A stretch of DNA of 33,000 nt from Alphaproteobacteria bacterium (lineage in GTDB: Bacteria > Pseudomonadota > Alphaproteobacteria > Micavibrionales > Micavibrionaceae). This document shows, piece after piece, positions 1 to 8,490 of the stretch (position 1 is its first letter; each line of letters starts with the position of its first letter). The DNA lies in assembly GCA_021776075.1 (NCBI GenBank), contig JAJFGQ010000062.1, positions 1 through 33,000 on the forward strand, read 5' to 3'. The position numbers were made by a program, and so were the translations under genes. The notes under the pieces were generated by a model, which did no database searches, was not told the DNA's origin, and worked only from the letters and a program-made list of their open reading frames with translations.

Positions 1-1
1 A

Positions 2-87
2 TGGTGGAGGGGATAGGATTTGAACCTATGTACTCATAAGAGGCCAGATTTACAGTCTGGTGCCATTAACCACTCGGCCACCCCTCC
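2..87 (-). tRNA. tRNA-Tyr (anticodon GTA)
   Basis: Read on the minus strand, the sequence folds as a long-variable-arm (type II) tRNA. The acceptor stem GGAGGGG pairs with CCCCTCC, followed by discriminator A and an encoded CCA at positions 4-2. The anticodon stem is CCAGA/TCTGG around loop CTGTAAA, giving anticodon GTA (Tyr). The T arm contains the usual GGTTCAAATCC. Tyrosine tRNAs of bacteria are type II, which fits. In alphaproteobacteria this tRNA is often beside rlmB, as here. Confidence 0.95.
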
Positions 88-109
88 GCACCAAAAGTCG
101 GACATCAAG

Positions 110-138
110 AAGAAAAAGGTTTTTAGCCTGCCTGTCAA
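110..138 (-). promoter_or_regulatory. possible promoter of tRNA-Tyr
   Basis: A perfect TTGACA (-35) lies on the minus strand at 138-133. About 17 bases downstream is a poor T-rich -10 (around TTTCTT), which would start transcription roughly 15 bases before the tRNA. The -35 is clear and the -10 is not, so this is tentative. Confidence 0.3.
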
Positions 139-217
139 GTCTTAGCAAAAACAAAACTTGCTATATTGTTGTCATATTACTAAAGTGTTTTCTGTTTTAT
201 AAAGAAGGATATCTTTT

Positions 218-457
218 GTGTCTGACAATACGAAACAAATTTCGCTCAAAGAATACTGGAACGCGCTCAACACGCATGACTGGTTTTATAGCTTTTCCGA
301 TGACCAAAGAGCATGGAAAAAAGGCTCAACAAACGGAGAGATACTAAAAGAAGTGTCAAAACAAAGCCCTGCACATCAAGAGCTTTACGAAGGCTTTGTT
401 GCGCATCATAATATTTACAGTGAAACCACATCGCCTAAACCACCGTGTCCCCAATGA
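218..457 (+). CDS. small unknown protein upstream of rlmB (79 aa)
   Basis: This short acidic-to-neutral protein has no family that I recognise. It starts at a GTG preceded by GAAGGA at a suitable distance and has no signal peptide or membrane segment. It is rich in aromatic residues near the N-terminus (YWNALNTHDWFYSF) and in charged helical sequence afterwards. Its stop overlaps the rlmB ATG as ATGA (454-457), so the two genes are probably translationally coupled and co-transcribed. A role linked to ribosome maturation is only suggested by this position. Reality as a gene is supported by the ribosome binding site and coupling. Confidence 0.6.
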   Translation: MSDNTKQISLKEYWNALNTHDWFYSFSDDQRAWKKGSTNGEILKEVSKQSPAHQELYEGFVAHHNIYSETTSPKPPCPQ

Positions 458-1251
458 AACAAAAGCATTCCTACAAACACAAGACACCTCATAACCAGAA
501 AAACAAAGGCGCTCCCAAAAGCAAATCACATGCTAATATCTGGGGTGTACACGCGGTAAGTGAAGCATGGCTTAACCCGGAGCGTCAGATTAAAGCGCTG
601 TACATTACCGAGCAAGCCCTCAGAAATTTTGATAACACGCTGGCAAAAAGCAAGAGTTTAAGCCGCCCTGCCCCCACCGTTATCGATAAAAATGAAATTG
701 ACCGCATGACAAATGCTGCCGTACATCAGGGAATCGCTCTTGATGCCGATCCGGTGAAAGAGCATTTCATACAGGATATGGTTATAAAAGCAGGCAATCA
801 GGATCGCACCATATTGCTGATGCTTGATCAGGTGACGGACCCGCATAATGTAGGGGCTATTTTACGATCAGCCTGCGCTCTTGGTGCTGACGGCCTGATT
901 ATGCAGCGCAAACATGCGCCGGAATTAATGGGCGTTCTTGCCAAAACCGCCTGCGGGGCAGTGGAGCATGTGCCGGTTTCCTATGAAACGAACCTGACCC
1001 GGACACTGGAAACATTGCAGGAAAACGGTTTTTTTGCCATTGGCCTAGATGAACGCGGGGAACAGCCGATTGATAAAATAGACGTGCCGGACAAAACCGT
1101 TCTGGTTTTGGGCGCAGAAGGCGCAGGTTTGCGCCGTCTGGTCGGTGAGACATGCGATACACTCGTTCGTTTACCAACAGCCGGACCGATTGCCAGCCTG
1201 AATGTTTCCAATGCGGCTGCCGTCGCTTTATATGCTCTCAAAACAAACTAA
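454..1251 (+). CDS. rlmB: 23S rRNA (guanosine-2251-2'-O)-methyltransferase RlmB
   Basis: This SpoU/TrmH (SPOUT) family protein methylates the ribose of G2251 in the 23S rRNA P loop, using SAM. The N-terminal substrate-binding part begins with IWGVHAVSEAW. The three SPOUT motifs are visible: DPHNVGAILRSACALGADG (motif 1, with the catalytic Arg), VLGAEGAGLRRL (motif 2) and LPTAGPIASLNVSNAAAVAL (motif 3, the knot). A basic, Lys-rich extension of about 25 residues precedes the domain. I chose the ATG at 454 (265 aa) over the in-frame GTG at 445 because it overlaps the upstream stop as ATGA. The 3' end overlaps the convergent lipoprotein gene by 4 bases. TrmH-like tRNA methyltransferases are related, but the N-terminal domain favours RlmB. 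Confidence 0.9.
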   Translation: MKQKHSYKHKTPHNQKNKGAPKSKSHANIWGVHAVSEAWLNPERQIKALYITEQALRNFDNTLAKSKSLSRPAPTVIDKNEIDRMTNAAVHQGIALDADPVKEHFIQDMVIKAGNQDRTILLMLDQVTDPHNVGAILRSACALGADGLIMQRKHAPELMGVLAKTACGAVEHVPVSYETNLTRTLETLQENGFFAIGLDERGEQPIDKIDVPDKTVLVLGAEGAGLRRLVGETCDTLVRLPTAGPIASLNVSNAAAVALYALKTN

Positions 1252-3209
1252 GGGGTCAGCCCGCCGCGTCTTTTCTTGTACGCTGCTTTTTTAGCCGGGC
1301 CGGTTTCTTTTTCAAGATAGGAATCAATTAACCCGCCTTTTTTAACACCGGCAATGGCAATATGGGCCTCTGTTATACGAGCACCGCCGGAAGTCTCTAT
1401 TGCCCAGCGCCCCTTCGTATGATTTCCAAAAACACCGTCTGTGGATGCCAGAGAATATACCATGCTCTTATCATCCAGCTTACTGGGCGAGAGTATGACT
1501 TTACCCCCGGACGGGCTGATAAGCGTTATTTGTTCAGGCACACCGAATGCGCCTTTATCAAAACGAATGGCCAAATTGGCACGCAGAGCTGTGATGTCCT
1601 CATCAATATCCAGATGATAGGAAAAGGTTTCCGGTTGTGGCCCGATAGCATTATAAGGCTTAAATTTTGTCCGCTTTGAAGACACGCGTCGTTCTTCCGT
1701 TTTTAAATCCGGATTTGTTTTCAGGATTTGCACCATTTCTGTGACGGCCTTTTTATAAGCCTCTGCACTCAAATAACCAAAACCGCCCTCGTAAGAGTTA
1801 TGAGGCAAGCCCCGGCCATTATCCTGATAGGAGATTTCTTCAAAATAACTGTCTTTGTAGAAAACGCTACCGGGCCTGAACACATGCTTGGCGGGGACGG
1901 CAGCGATCAAAGCCGCCGCAACGAGGTCATACTCGGACAATTCCGGGTGAAGCTCCCGCATCCCGGCAATATAACCACCCGAATTCGGAGCGGAAAATGA
2001 CGTCCCCTTATGACCCGTCGTATAGCCTCCCTCATCGGCGCCGCTTCTTTTATTGATAAAGTCAGCGGCTGAAACAATACACTCCGTAAAGGCCTTTCTG
2101 ACCAGACCCGGGTTTTGGCGCATAAAATCCTGCCCTTTTAATAAATTTTCTTTGCCGGGAAACGCGGCCCTTCCAAACTCCGGATGACAGGCCAGAAGAA
2201 GAAAGTCATGGTCTTGTTTAGCAATAGATGGGCAAACCTGATCGTCGGCGGCTTCATTCTGCGTAGGGCCTGTTTTACCCTTCAGCATAAGCATCAAACG
2301 TTGCTCAAAAATGTCTTTATTCGTTCCGCCCCACCACGGATTTGTTTCTTCATAGGTCTCGTTTATTTTCTTTCGTAACGCATCGCCCTGCGCATAATAT
2401 TTAAAATAGAATTCTCCCGTAAAAGGATGGTCCGTAACAAAAGAAGCACCGGCCCGGCTGGAATGATTGACGATATAAACGTGGTCACCGTCTTTTTCCG
2501 CTTCCCCGATTCTCAGAAGGGTATCAGCCCGGGACAGATGATAAGCATCGCTTCTTTCAAGTTTAATACGGGGGTCGTCACCCTGATTACCCGCACTCCA
2601 GACAAAAATGGCCTGCGTATTCTTCCAGAAATTGTCCGCCTGACGTATCTCGGACCATGTATCGACATTACCGCCGCTACATTGCCTGTGCTGTGGACCG
2701 CTTTTTCTAACCGCCATGCTCAAGGTGATAACATCTGTTTTTTTAAATACTTTCTGCGTAGCCGGATTTTGAGTGTTCATGATCCAGTCGTTCCACGTAA
2801 TACCGCGCTCCATATAGTGCATTTTTATATTTTTGTTCGCTATTTTCCCGGCCATACGGTCCGTAATAGCGGCCGCAGACTCACCATGACGCATGATGAT
2901 ATTTAACGGCGATTGGTAAGGGGAAAGCAGTAACCCCATAATTTCGCCTGTATTGGTTTCCAGTTGAACAGCCGTTGCATGCTGTCCGGGCAGACGTTTT
3001 TGCGGGCTTTCTTTGTTGTCATTGTCGGGTTTGGCATAAGGCCGAAACGGCGTGCTATGACGTTTCAACACCTCTGACCAGGCTTTGTCCTTATCAGCCG
3101 GCAAAACATCATCAAGCGGTGAGGCAAAACCGAGAGAAGCGCAACCCGCTAATAACTGCAAGCTGACACCCAAGGCCGCAGCCTTAAAAATAGTTTTTAA
3201 ACGGATCAT
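1248..3209 (-). CDS. subtilase-like lipoprotein with P-domain, atypical triad
   Basis: Signal peptide with lipobox LLAGC (Cys23, followed by Ala), so it is probably an outer-membrane lipoprotein. Subtilase (S8-like) landmarks follow in order: HGESAAAI with His108, WSAGN with oxyanion Asn208, and GTSFSAP with Ser404, then GRGLPHN..GFGYLSAEAY (465-485). The usual catalytic Asp in a DTG/DSG context is missing. At its expected place is VQLETNTG (Glu84). Residues about 535-622 (ITLISPSG, ASTDGVFGNHTKGRW) resemble the P/homo-B domain of kexin-like proteases. Substrate and activity are unknown. The ATG has AGGGA just upstream. It lies 36 bases after its paralogue (3246-5144) and is probably in one operon with it. 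It could be an active protease with a changed triad or an inactive homologue. Confidence 0.7.
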   Translation of the reverse strand: MIRLKTIFKAAALGVSLQLLAGCASLGFASPLDDVLPADKDKAWSEVLKRHSTPFRPYAKPDNDNKESPQKRLPGQHATAVQLETNTGEIMGLLLSPYQSPLNIIMRHGESAAAITDRMAGKIANKNIKMHYMERGITWNDWIMNTQNPATQKVFKKTDVITLSMAVRKSGPQHRQCSGGNVDTWSEIRQADNFWKNTQAIFVWSAGNQGDDPRIKLERSDAYHLSRADTLLRIGEAEKDGDHVYIVNHSSRAGASFVTDHPFTGEFYFKYYAQGDALRKKINETYEETNPWWGGTNKDIFEQRLMLMLKGKTGPTQNEAADDQVCPSIAKQDHDFLLLACHPEFGRAAFPGKENLLKGQDFMRQNPGLVRKAFTECIVSAADFINKRSGADEGGYTTGHKGTSFSAPNSGGYIAGMRELHPELSEYDLVAAALIAAVPAKHVFRPGSVFYKDSYFEEISYQDNGRGLPHNSYEGGFGYLSAEAYKKAVTEMVQILKTNPDLKTEERRVSSKRTKFKPYNAIGPQPETFSYHLDIDEDITALRANLAIRFDKGAFGVPEQITLISPSGGKVILSPSKLDDKSMVYSLASTDGVFGNHTKGRWAIETSGGARITEAHIAIAGVKKGGLIDSYLEKETGPAKKAAYKKRRGGLTP

Positions 3210-3245
3210 GATTTCCCTGTCTGAATTTTTATTTTTTTATTATCG

Positions 3246-5144
3246 TCAGGGTAGCGGTTGTCGCTTTTCTTGTATAGCCGGTTTTTTTACAGGAGAGGAT
3301 ACCGGGCCTATTTTTTGCTCCAGATAAGAATCGATTAAGCCGCCTTTTTCAACACCGGCAATCCAGAGCTCCGCCCTTTTTATCTTGTAGCGCAAGGGAT
3401 CAGGAACCCTGATCTTCCATGTTCCTTTTGTATGGTTGCCGAAAAAGCCGTCCGTTGAGGCCAGTGAATACTCCATTCTTGGCCCCTCCAGCTTACTCGG
3501 AGAAAGCTCAACGACAGCGCCCGACGGGCTAATAAGGGATATCTTTTCCGGTACATCTTCTGCTGTGCCGCCAAAATTAATAATAAGATTCGTCCGCAGA
3601 GCCGTAATGTCAGAGAAAACGGGCAAAGCATGGTCTATATATTCTTTTTGTTTGAGATCTTCATCTGAAAAATGAGAGGAGATGTCCTGATAAGTCATAG
3701 ATTGCGACATAGCCCATGTTTCCTGCGTTTTCAAAGCAGGATTATCATCAAGCATTTGCGCCATTTCGGTAACAGTTTGTTTGTAGGCATCAGAGGATAA
3801 ATAACCGAACCCGGCTTCACGATCATTATGCGGTAAGCCGCGCCCGTTATCACGGTATTGAACGGATTTATGCTTTTCATCCGGGCTCCAGATATGTGTC
3901 ACAGGCTCCGCCGCTATCAACGCCGCAGCCACAAGAACATGCTCTGACAAATGAGGATAACGTTCATGCATACCGACGATATAACCGGCGCCTTCCGGCC
4001 CTGAAAAAGATGAACCGGCAAGACCGCCAATGAAACCATCTTCATCGATCCAGTCAAATTTCTTTAGATATGCGGCGGCCTCTACAATGCATGACATAAA
4101 AGCCTGTCTGATTTTTTCGGGATGCTCCCGCCGCAGAACCATGTCGTTCAGAAGAAATTCCTTGCCGGCGAAAGAGGCCGTATCAAAGGCCGGGTGGCAT
4201 TTTTGCACTTGCTTAAGCGGTGTTGTTTTCAATCGTTCTGCAAAAATAGCCTTATACGGCTTGCCTGTTTTCCGGTCACGGGCCGTATAGATTTTCTCCA
4301 TACTGCGAAGAAGCGCTTCTTTTTCTTTCTTATATCGATAGCTAAACCCCGTTGAAAAAGGATTAGCTGTGACAAGAGAAACTCCGGCTCGGCTTGAAAT
4401 AGGGTTAATATAAACACGAATTTCATCTGTTTTTTTATCCGACACTTTCATGGCTTCCCCGATCCGCACCATGGTATCGGCCATAGCAGGATGAAGAGCG
4501 TCCTGACGCTCCAGATCTATAGCGCCATCAAGCCCCGAATTTCCGGCACTCCACACCATGATGGCGCGGGAATTGTTCCAGAAATTCCACGCATTGACGA
4601 TTTCACCGGGATCATCGATAAAGCCGCCACTAAATTGGTTCTCCTGAGAGCCTTTCTTCATAATATTCATACTCAAAGACACAACATCCGCATTCTCAAA
4701 CAAGGATCTCATCAAAGGATTATAAGGATTGTAAAGCCAAGAATAGGAGCCGTCGAAACGCTTCACATAGTGCGTTGAAATGTTTCTGGAGGAAATATTA
4801 GACGAAGAACGAAACAGAATTTGCGCCGCCGCCTCGCCATGCCTTTCAATGACGGCCAACGGCGAGCGATAAGGCGATAATATCAACCCCCCGATTTCAG
4901 GGTAACCCGTTTCTATCTGAACCGCATAGGAATGCCGCCCCAGAGGACGTTTTTGGTCAAACGAATGAGAATGCCCAAAGCGCTTATATTCGATATTGTC
5001 GCCCTGCAACGCTTCGTTCCAGCTCTGTGTTTCCTTTAAAAAGGGCCAGTTGGACGCACCATGAGCAAAGGCCGTCGCAGCTGAGGCTGTTACAATAGCC
5101 AGCCCCAACGCAGAAGCCCTGAAGATATTTTTTAATCTCTTCAC
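3246..5144 (-). CDS. exported subtilase-like protein with P-domain, paralogue
   Basis: This is a full-length paralogue (632 aa) of the lipoprotein downstream, but with a type I signal peptide (cleavage near ATAFA-HG, about residue 27) instead of a lipobox. It would therefore be free in the periplasm or secreted. Landmarks are HGEAAAQI (His102), WSAGN (Asn202), GSSFSGP (Ser379) and GFGYLSSDAY. A P-domain-like tail follows at about 505-600 (ISLISPSG, STDGFFGNHTKGTWKIRV). As in the paralogue, the canonical Asp motif is absent and VQIETG (Glu79) occupies the likely position. The start is a GTG with AGGGA 8-12 bases upstream. Both proteins end with the same GLIDSYLE segment. It is the first gene of the pair, transcribed divergently from polA. 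Confidence 0.7.
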   Translation of the reverse strand: MKRLKNIFRASALGLAIVTASAATAFAHGASNWPFLKETQSWNEALQGDNIEYKRFGHSHSFDQKRPLGRHSYAVQIETGYPEIGGLILSPYRSPLAVIERHGEAAAQILFRSSSNISSRNISTHYVKRFDGSYSWLYNPYNPLMRSLFENADVVSLSMNIMKKGSQENQFSGGFIDDPGEIVNAWNFWNNSRAIMVWSAGNSGLDGAIDLERQDALHPAMADTMVRIGEAMKVSDKKTDEIRVYINPISSRAGVSLVTANPFSTGFSYRYKKEKEALLRSMEKIYTARDRKTGKPYKAIFAERLKTTPLKQVQKCHPAFDTASFAGKEFLLNDMVLRREHPEKIRQAFMSCIVEAAAYLKKFDWIDEDGFIGGLAGSSFSGPEGAGYIVGMHERYPHLSEHVLVAAALIAAEPVTHIWSPDEKHKSVQYRDNGRGLPHNDREAGFGYLSSDAYKQTVTEMAQMLDDNPALKTQETWAMSQSMTYQDISSHFSDEDLKQKEYIDHALPVFSDITALRTNLIINFGGTAEDVPEKISLISPSGAVVELSPSKLEGPRMEYSLASTDGFFGNHTKGTWKIRVPDPLRYKIKRAELWIAGVEKGGLIDSYLEQKIGPVSSPVKKPAIQEKRQPLP

Positions 5145-5278
5145 GTTAATAATCCCTGTCTAATCTTTTTTTATTATTCCCCATAGTGCTGTCATAAGTT
5201 TCGCTTTGGCAAGAAAATTATGTACAGACTGCTTTTAGGGCTGGATTTGCCATTTCTTCTTCGTCATTCTATGAAACC

Positions 5279-8077
5279 ATGGGAACAGCGGCAGAACAGA
5301 TGGTAGATAACAATAGCGACGAACAAGACGAATTATTTCTGGTGGATGGCTCCGGCTATATCTTCCGTGCTTATTATGCCATGCCGCAAAACCTGACAAA
5401 TCCGGAAGGCGTTCCTGTGGGGGCCGTTCTTGGTTTCACCAGCATGATCATGAAACTGCTGACTGATTTGCACGCGCCCTATATTGCCGTAATTTTTGAT
5501 GCGGCCCGCAAAAACTTCCGGAATGAAATATATACGGAATACAAAGCCAACCGTGACGATACACCGGAAGACCTCATCCCTCAATTCGGCCTGATACGCG
5601 ACGCAACGGAAGCCTTCGGTATTCCGGCAATTGAGCTAGAGGGGTTTGAAGCGGACGATCTGATAGCGACTTATGCGCGACTGGCCTCTGAACAAGGTAA
5701 AAAAGTCACGATCGTCGGTACGGACAAAGACTTAATGCAGCTCGTTAATGATAATGTCCGCATGTTCGACCCGATCAAGAACAAATATATCGGCCCGGCA
5801 GAAGTAAAAGAAAAATTCGGTGTTCTACCGGACAGAGTCATTGATGTGCAGTCACTGGCCGGCGATTCCACTGATAATATTCCGGGCGTCCCCGGCATTG
5901 GTATTAAAACAGCAGCAGAACTGATTAATGAATATGGCGATCTGGATACATTGCTGGAACGGGCCGGAGAAATCAAACAACCCAAACGCCGGGAAAAACT
6001 GATTGAAAATGCCGACATGGCCCGTATTTCCCGGAAGCTGGTCACATTAGCGCCCGACGCGCCCATTCCTGTGGATTTAACTGATTTAAAAAGCCGTGAT
6101 CCGAACACACCGCAACTGGCCGATTTTCTTCGTGCGCAAGGATTCAAAACTATTCTGGCCCGCCTCAATCAAGCGCCCGCGGCCCCTTCTTCAAACGAAG
6201 GCGAGGCCGTTCATCAAGATGGGAACACAGCTTTACCGCCCGTCAGTAAAAACAAATATACGCTAATCACAAAACCGGAAGAGCTACAGGTCTGGATTAA
6301 CAAGGCCTATGAAACCGGACAGCTTGCCATCGATACAGAAACAACGGGCCTGACCCCGGCCAAAGCCGATCTGGTTGGTATATCACTCAGCCCGCAACTT
6401 GGTATGGGGGCTTATATCCCGCTGGGACATGCGCAGGAACGGGATTTACTGGGAACAACCAATGGCGACATTGAACAAATGCCGATGGAAGACGCCATCA
6501 GGCTTCTTAAACCTGTTCTGGAAGATGACAGCGTTTTAAAAATCGGCCATAACATCAAATATGACTGGCAGATGATCGCTGCTCACGGCATAAAAATGGC
6601 GCCTTGTGATGATACGATGCTACTGTCCTACATACTGGACGGTGCTGCACACGGGCACGGTATGGACGAACTGGCGGAACTGCTTTGCGGTCATACAACG
6701 ATCAAATTCAAGGATGTCGCCGGCACAGGGAAAAAGCAGATAACTTTCGATTATGTGCCGATTGACGTCGCACTTGATTACGCTGCCGAGGATGCCGAGA
6801 TAACGCTGCGTCTTCATCATATCCTGAAGCCCCGTATTGCGCAGGAACATATGGCGGCGTTGTATGAAGATATAGAACGTCCCTTAATTCCTATCATTGC
6901 GAAGATGGAGAGCGAAGGCATCAAGGTTGATCCGGCGTCCTTAAAGAAAATGTCACAGGATTTCGCCAAACGGCTGGCCATACTGGAAGAAGAAATTCAT
7001 AAAACCGCCGAACATCCTTTTAATGTGGCCTCTCCCAAACAGGTCGGTGTCGTCCTGTTTGATGAAATGGGGTTTGAGGGCGGCAAAAAGACAAAAACCG
7101 GGGACTGGTCGACGAGTGTCTCCGTGCTGGAAAAGCTGGCCATACAAGGCCATAACATCGTGCAGAAAATTCTCGACTGGCGGCAGCTTGCCAAGCTTAA
7201 ATCCACTTACACTGATGCCTTGCAGGAACAAATCAATCCAAAAACAGGCCGCGTTCATACCTCTTTTCACATGACGGGCACCAATACGGGACGGCTGGCC
7301 TCAAGCGACCCCAATTTGCAAAATATTCCGATCCGCACCGAAGAAGGCCGCAAAATCCGGGAAGCTTTTATTGCCGAAAAAGGCTGGAAAATTCTTTCTG
7401 TTGATTACAGTCAGGTAGAATTAAGACTGGCAGCAGCGTTGGCCGGTGTTGAGGCCTTGAAAACAGCCTTCAAAGACAGTGTCGATATTCACAGCCTGAC
7501 CGCTTCACAAGTATTCGGTGTGCCTCTTGATGACGTAACACCGGAACTGCGCCGTCAGGCCAAAGCCGTTAATTTTGGTATCATTTACGGTATTTCCGGC
7601 TGGGGACTGGCAAAACAACTGGGCTGCGACCCAGCTGACGCCAATGAATTTATCCGCAAATATTTGAGTAAATTCAATGAAATTCAGGATTTCATGGAGA
7701 CGAACAAGGAAGAGGCCCGCCAAAATGGGTTTGTAAAAACTCTTTATGGCCGAAAATGCGTTATCAGAGGCATTAACGACAAGAACGGTGCTATTCGCGC
7801 CGGGGCCGAGCGGCAGGCCATCAACGCGCCCCTGCAAGGTACCGCCGCCGATATCATGAAAATGGCCATGGCAAAAATGCCTCAGGCTTTGTGTGATGCG
7901 GGCCTGAAAGCCCGTATGTTACTACAGGTTCACGATGAGCTTATTTTCGAGGTCCCGGAAGAGGAGCTGGAAAAAACGGCTGCTCTCGTTCGTGATGTGA
8001 TGCAGAATGTTGCCGATATTGGCGTGCCTCTGGACGCCGAAGCCGGTTGGGGCGAAAACTGGGCCGAAGCGCATTAA
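5279..8077 (+). CDS. polA: DNA polymerase I
   Basis: Three-domain Pol I, 932 aa, the usual length. The 5'-3' flap exonuclease starts at LFLVDGSGYIFRAYYA. A 3'-5' proofreading domain follows with DTETTGL, IGHNIKYDW and YAAEDA, so all DEDD residues are present and it should be active. The polymerase domain has motif A SVDYSQVELR, motif B RRQAKAVNFGIIYG and motif C LLQVHDELIFE. It fills gaps and removes RNA primers in replication and repair. The start is uncertain: neither the ATG at 5279 nor the in-frame ATG at 5300 has a clear ribosome binding site. An 11-codon out-of-frame ORF (5271-5306) overlaps both. The gene is divergent from the subtilase-like pair. Confidence 0.96.
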   Translation: MGTAAEQMVDNNSDEQDELFLVDGSGYIFRAYYAMPQNLTNPEGVPVGAVLGFTSMIMKLLTDLHAPYIAVIFDAARKNFRNEIYTEYKANRDDTPEDLIPQFGLIRDATEAFGIPAIELEGFEADDLIATYARLASEQGKKVTIVGTDKDLMQLVNDNVRMFDPIKNKYIGPAEVKEKFGVLPDRVIDVQSLAGDSTDNIPGVPGIGIKTAAELINEYGDLDTLLERAGEIKQPKRREKLIENADMARISRKLVTLAPDAPIPVDLTDLKSRDPNTPQLADFLRAQGFKTILARLNQAPAAPSSNEGEAVHQDGNTALPPVSKNKYTLITKPEELQVWINKAYETGQLAIDTETTGLTPAKADLVGISLSPQLGMGAYIPLGHAQERDLLGTTNGDIEQMPMEDAIRLLKPVLEDDSVLKIGHNIKYDWQMIAAHGIKMAPCDDTMLLSYILDGAAHGHGMDELAELLCGHTTIKFKDVAGTGKKQITFDYVPIDVALDYAAEDAEITLRLHHILKPRIAQEHMAALYEDIERPLIPIIAKMESEGIKVDPASLKKMSQDFAKRLAILEEEIHKTAEHPFNVASPKQVGVVLFDEMGFEGGKKTKTGDWSTSVSVLEKLAIQGHNIVQKILDWRQLAKLKSTYTDALQEQINPKTGRVHTSFHMTGTNTGRLASSDPNLQNIPIRTEEGRKIREAFIAEKGWKILSVDYSQVELRLAAALAGVEALKTAFKDSVDIHSLTASQVFGVPLDDVTPELRRQAKAVNFGIIYGISGWGLAKQLGCDPADANEFIRKYLSKFNEIQDFMETNKEEARQNGFVKTLYGRKCVIRGINDKNGAIRAGAERQAINAPLQGTAADIMKMAMAKMPQALCDAGLKARMLLQVHDELIFEVPEEELEKTAALVRDVMQNVADIGVPLDAEAGWGENWAEAH

Positions 8078-8110
8078 AGTTGATATATTTGTTGTTTTCA
8101 TATAACAAAA

Positions 8111-8134
8111 CCTTTGTTTAAAGAATAACAAAGG
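8111..8134 (+). promoter_or_regulatory. inverted repeat overlapping a ribosome binding site
   Basis: CCTTTGTT (8111-8118) and AACAAAGG (8127-8134) are perfect 8-base arms with an 8-base loop, between the polA stop and the next ATG. The right arm forms the start of the AAGGGGG Shine-Dalgarno of the gene at 8146, so the hairpin would partly hide it. No T-run follows, so it is not a standard terminator. Confidence 0.4.
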
Positions 8135-8145
8135 GGGCTTAGGTC

Positions 8146-8490
8146 ATGAAATTCGTAGTCACAGGCATTAATATTTCAGGAAGCGATAAAGGAACATCCC
8201 AGAGTGAATGGCGTATTGCAGGAACACTGGACGGAACCCCTGTTGAACTTCGTTATCTTGATGAAGGTAACAACGCAGAATATGATACATGCACTGAATT
8301 CGAGCGTCTTTCTCCTGCCGGACAGGAAATGCCCTGGGAAGAAGATATGCATGAGTGGATTGCACTCAATGTAAGTGAAATGATGGATATGGCTTTTGAT
8401 AAAAATTTAGGGCCTAAAACATTTAAAATAGAACCGATTGTTAAAACGCCACTTAAAAAGAAAAACCCTCCTCCTGGACTAAACATGTAG
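8146..8490 (+). CDS. small unknown cytosolic protein (114 aa)
   Basis: I do not recognise the family. The protein has no signal peptide. It looks like a beta-rich N-terminal half (KFVVTGINISGSDKG, EWRIAGTLDGTPVELRYL) followed by an acidic helical segment (MPWEEDMHEWIALNVSEMMDMA) and a short basic Pro-containing tail. A strong AAGGGGG Shine-Dalgarno precedes the ATG, which supports expression. The gene follows polA by about 70 bases and its 3' end overlaps the convergent transporter gene by 12 bases. Nothing in the context fixes a function. Confidence 0.6.
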   Translation: MKFVVTGINISGSDKGTSQSEWRIAGTLDGTPVELRYLDEGNNAEYDTCTEFERLSPAGQEMPWEEDMHEWIALNVSEMMDMAFDKNLGPKTFKIEPIVKTPLKKKNPPPGLNM

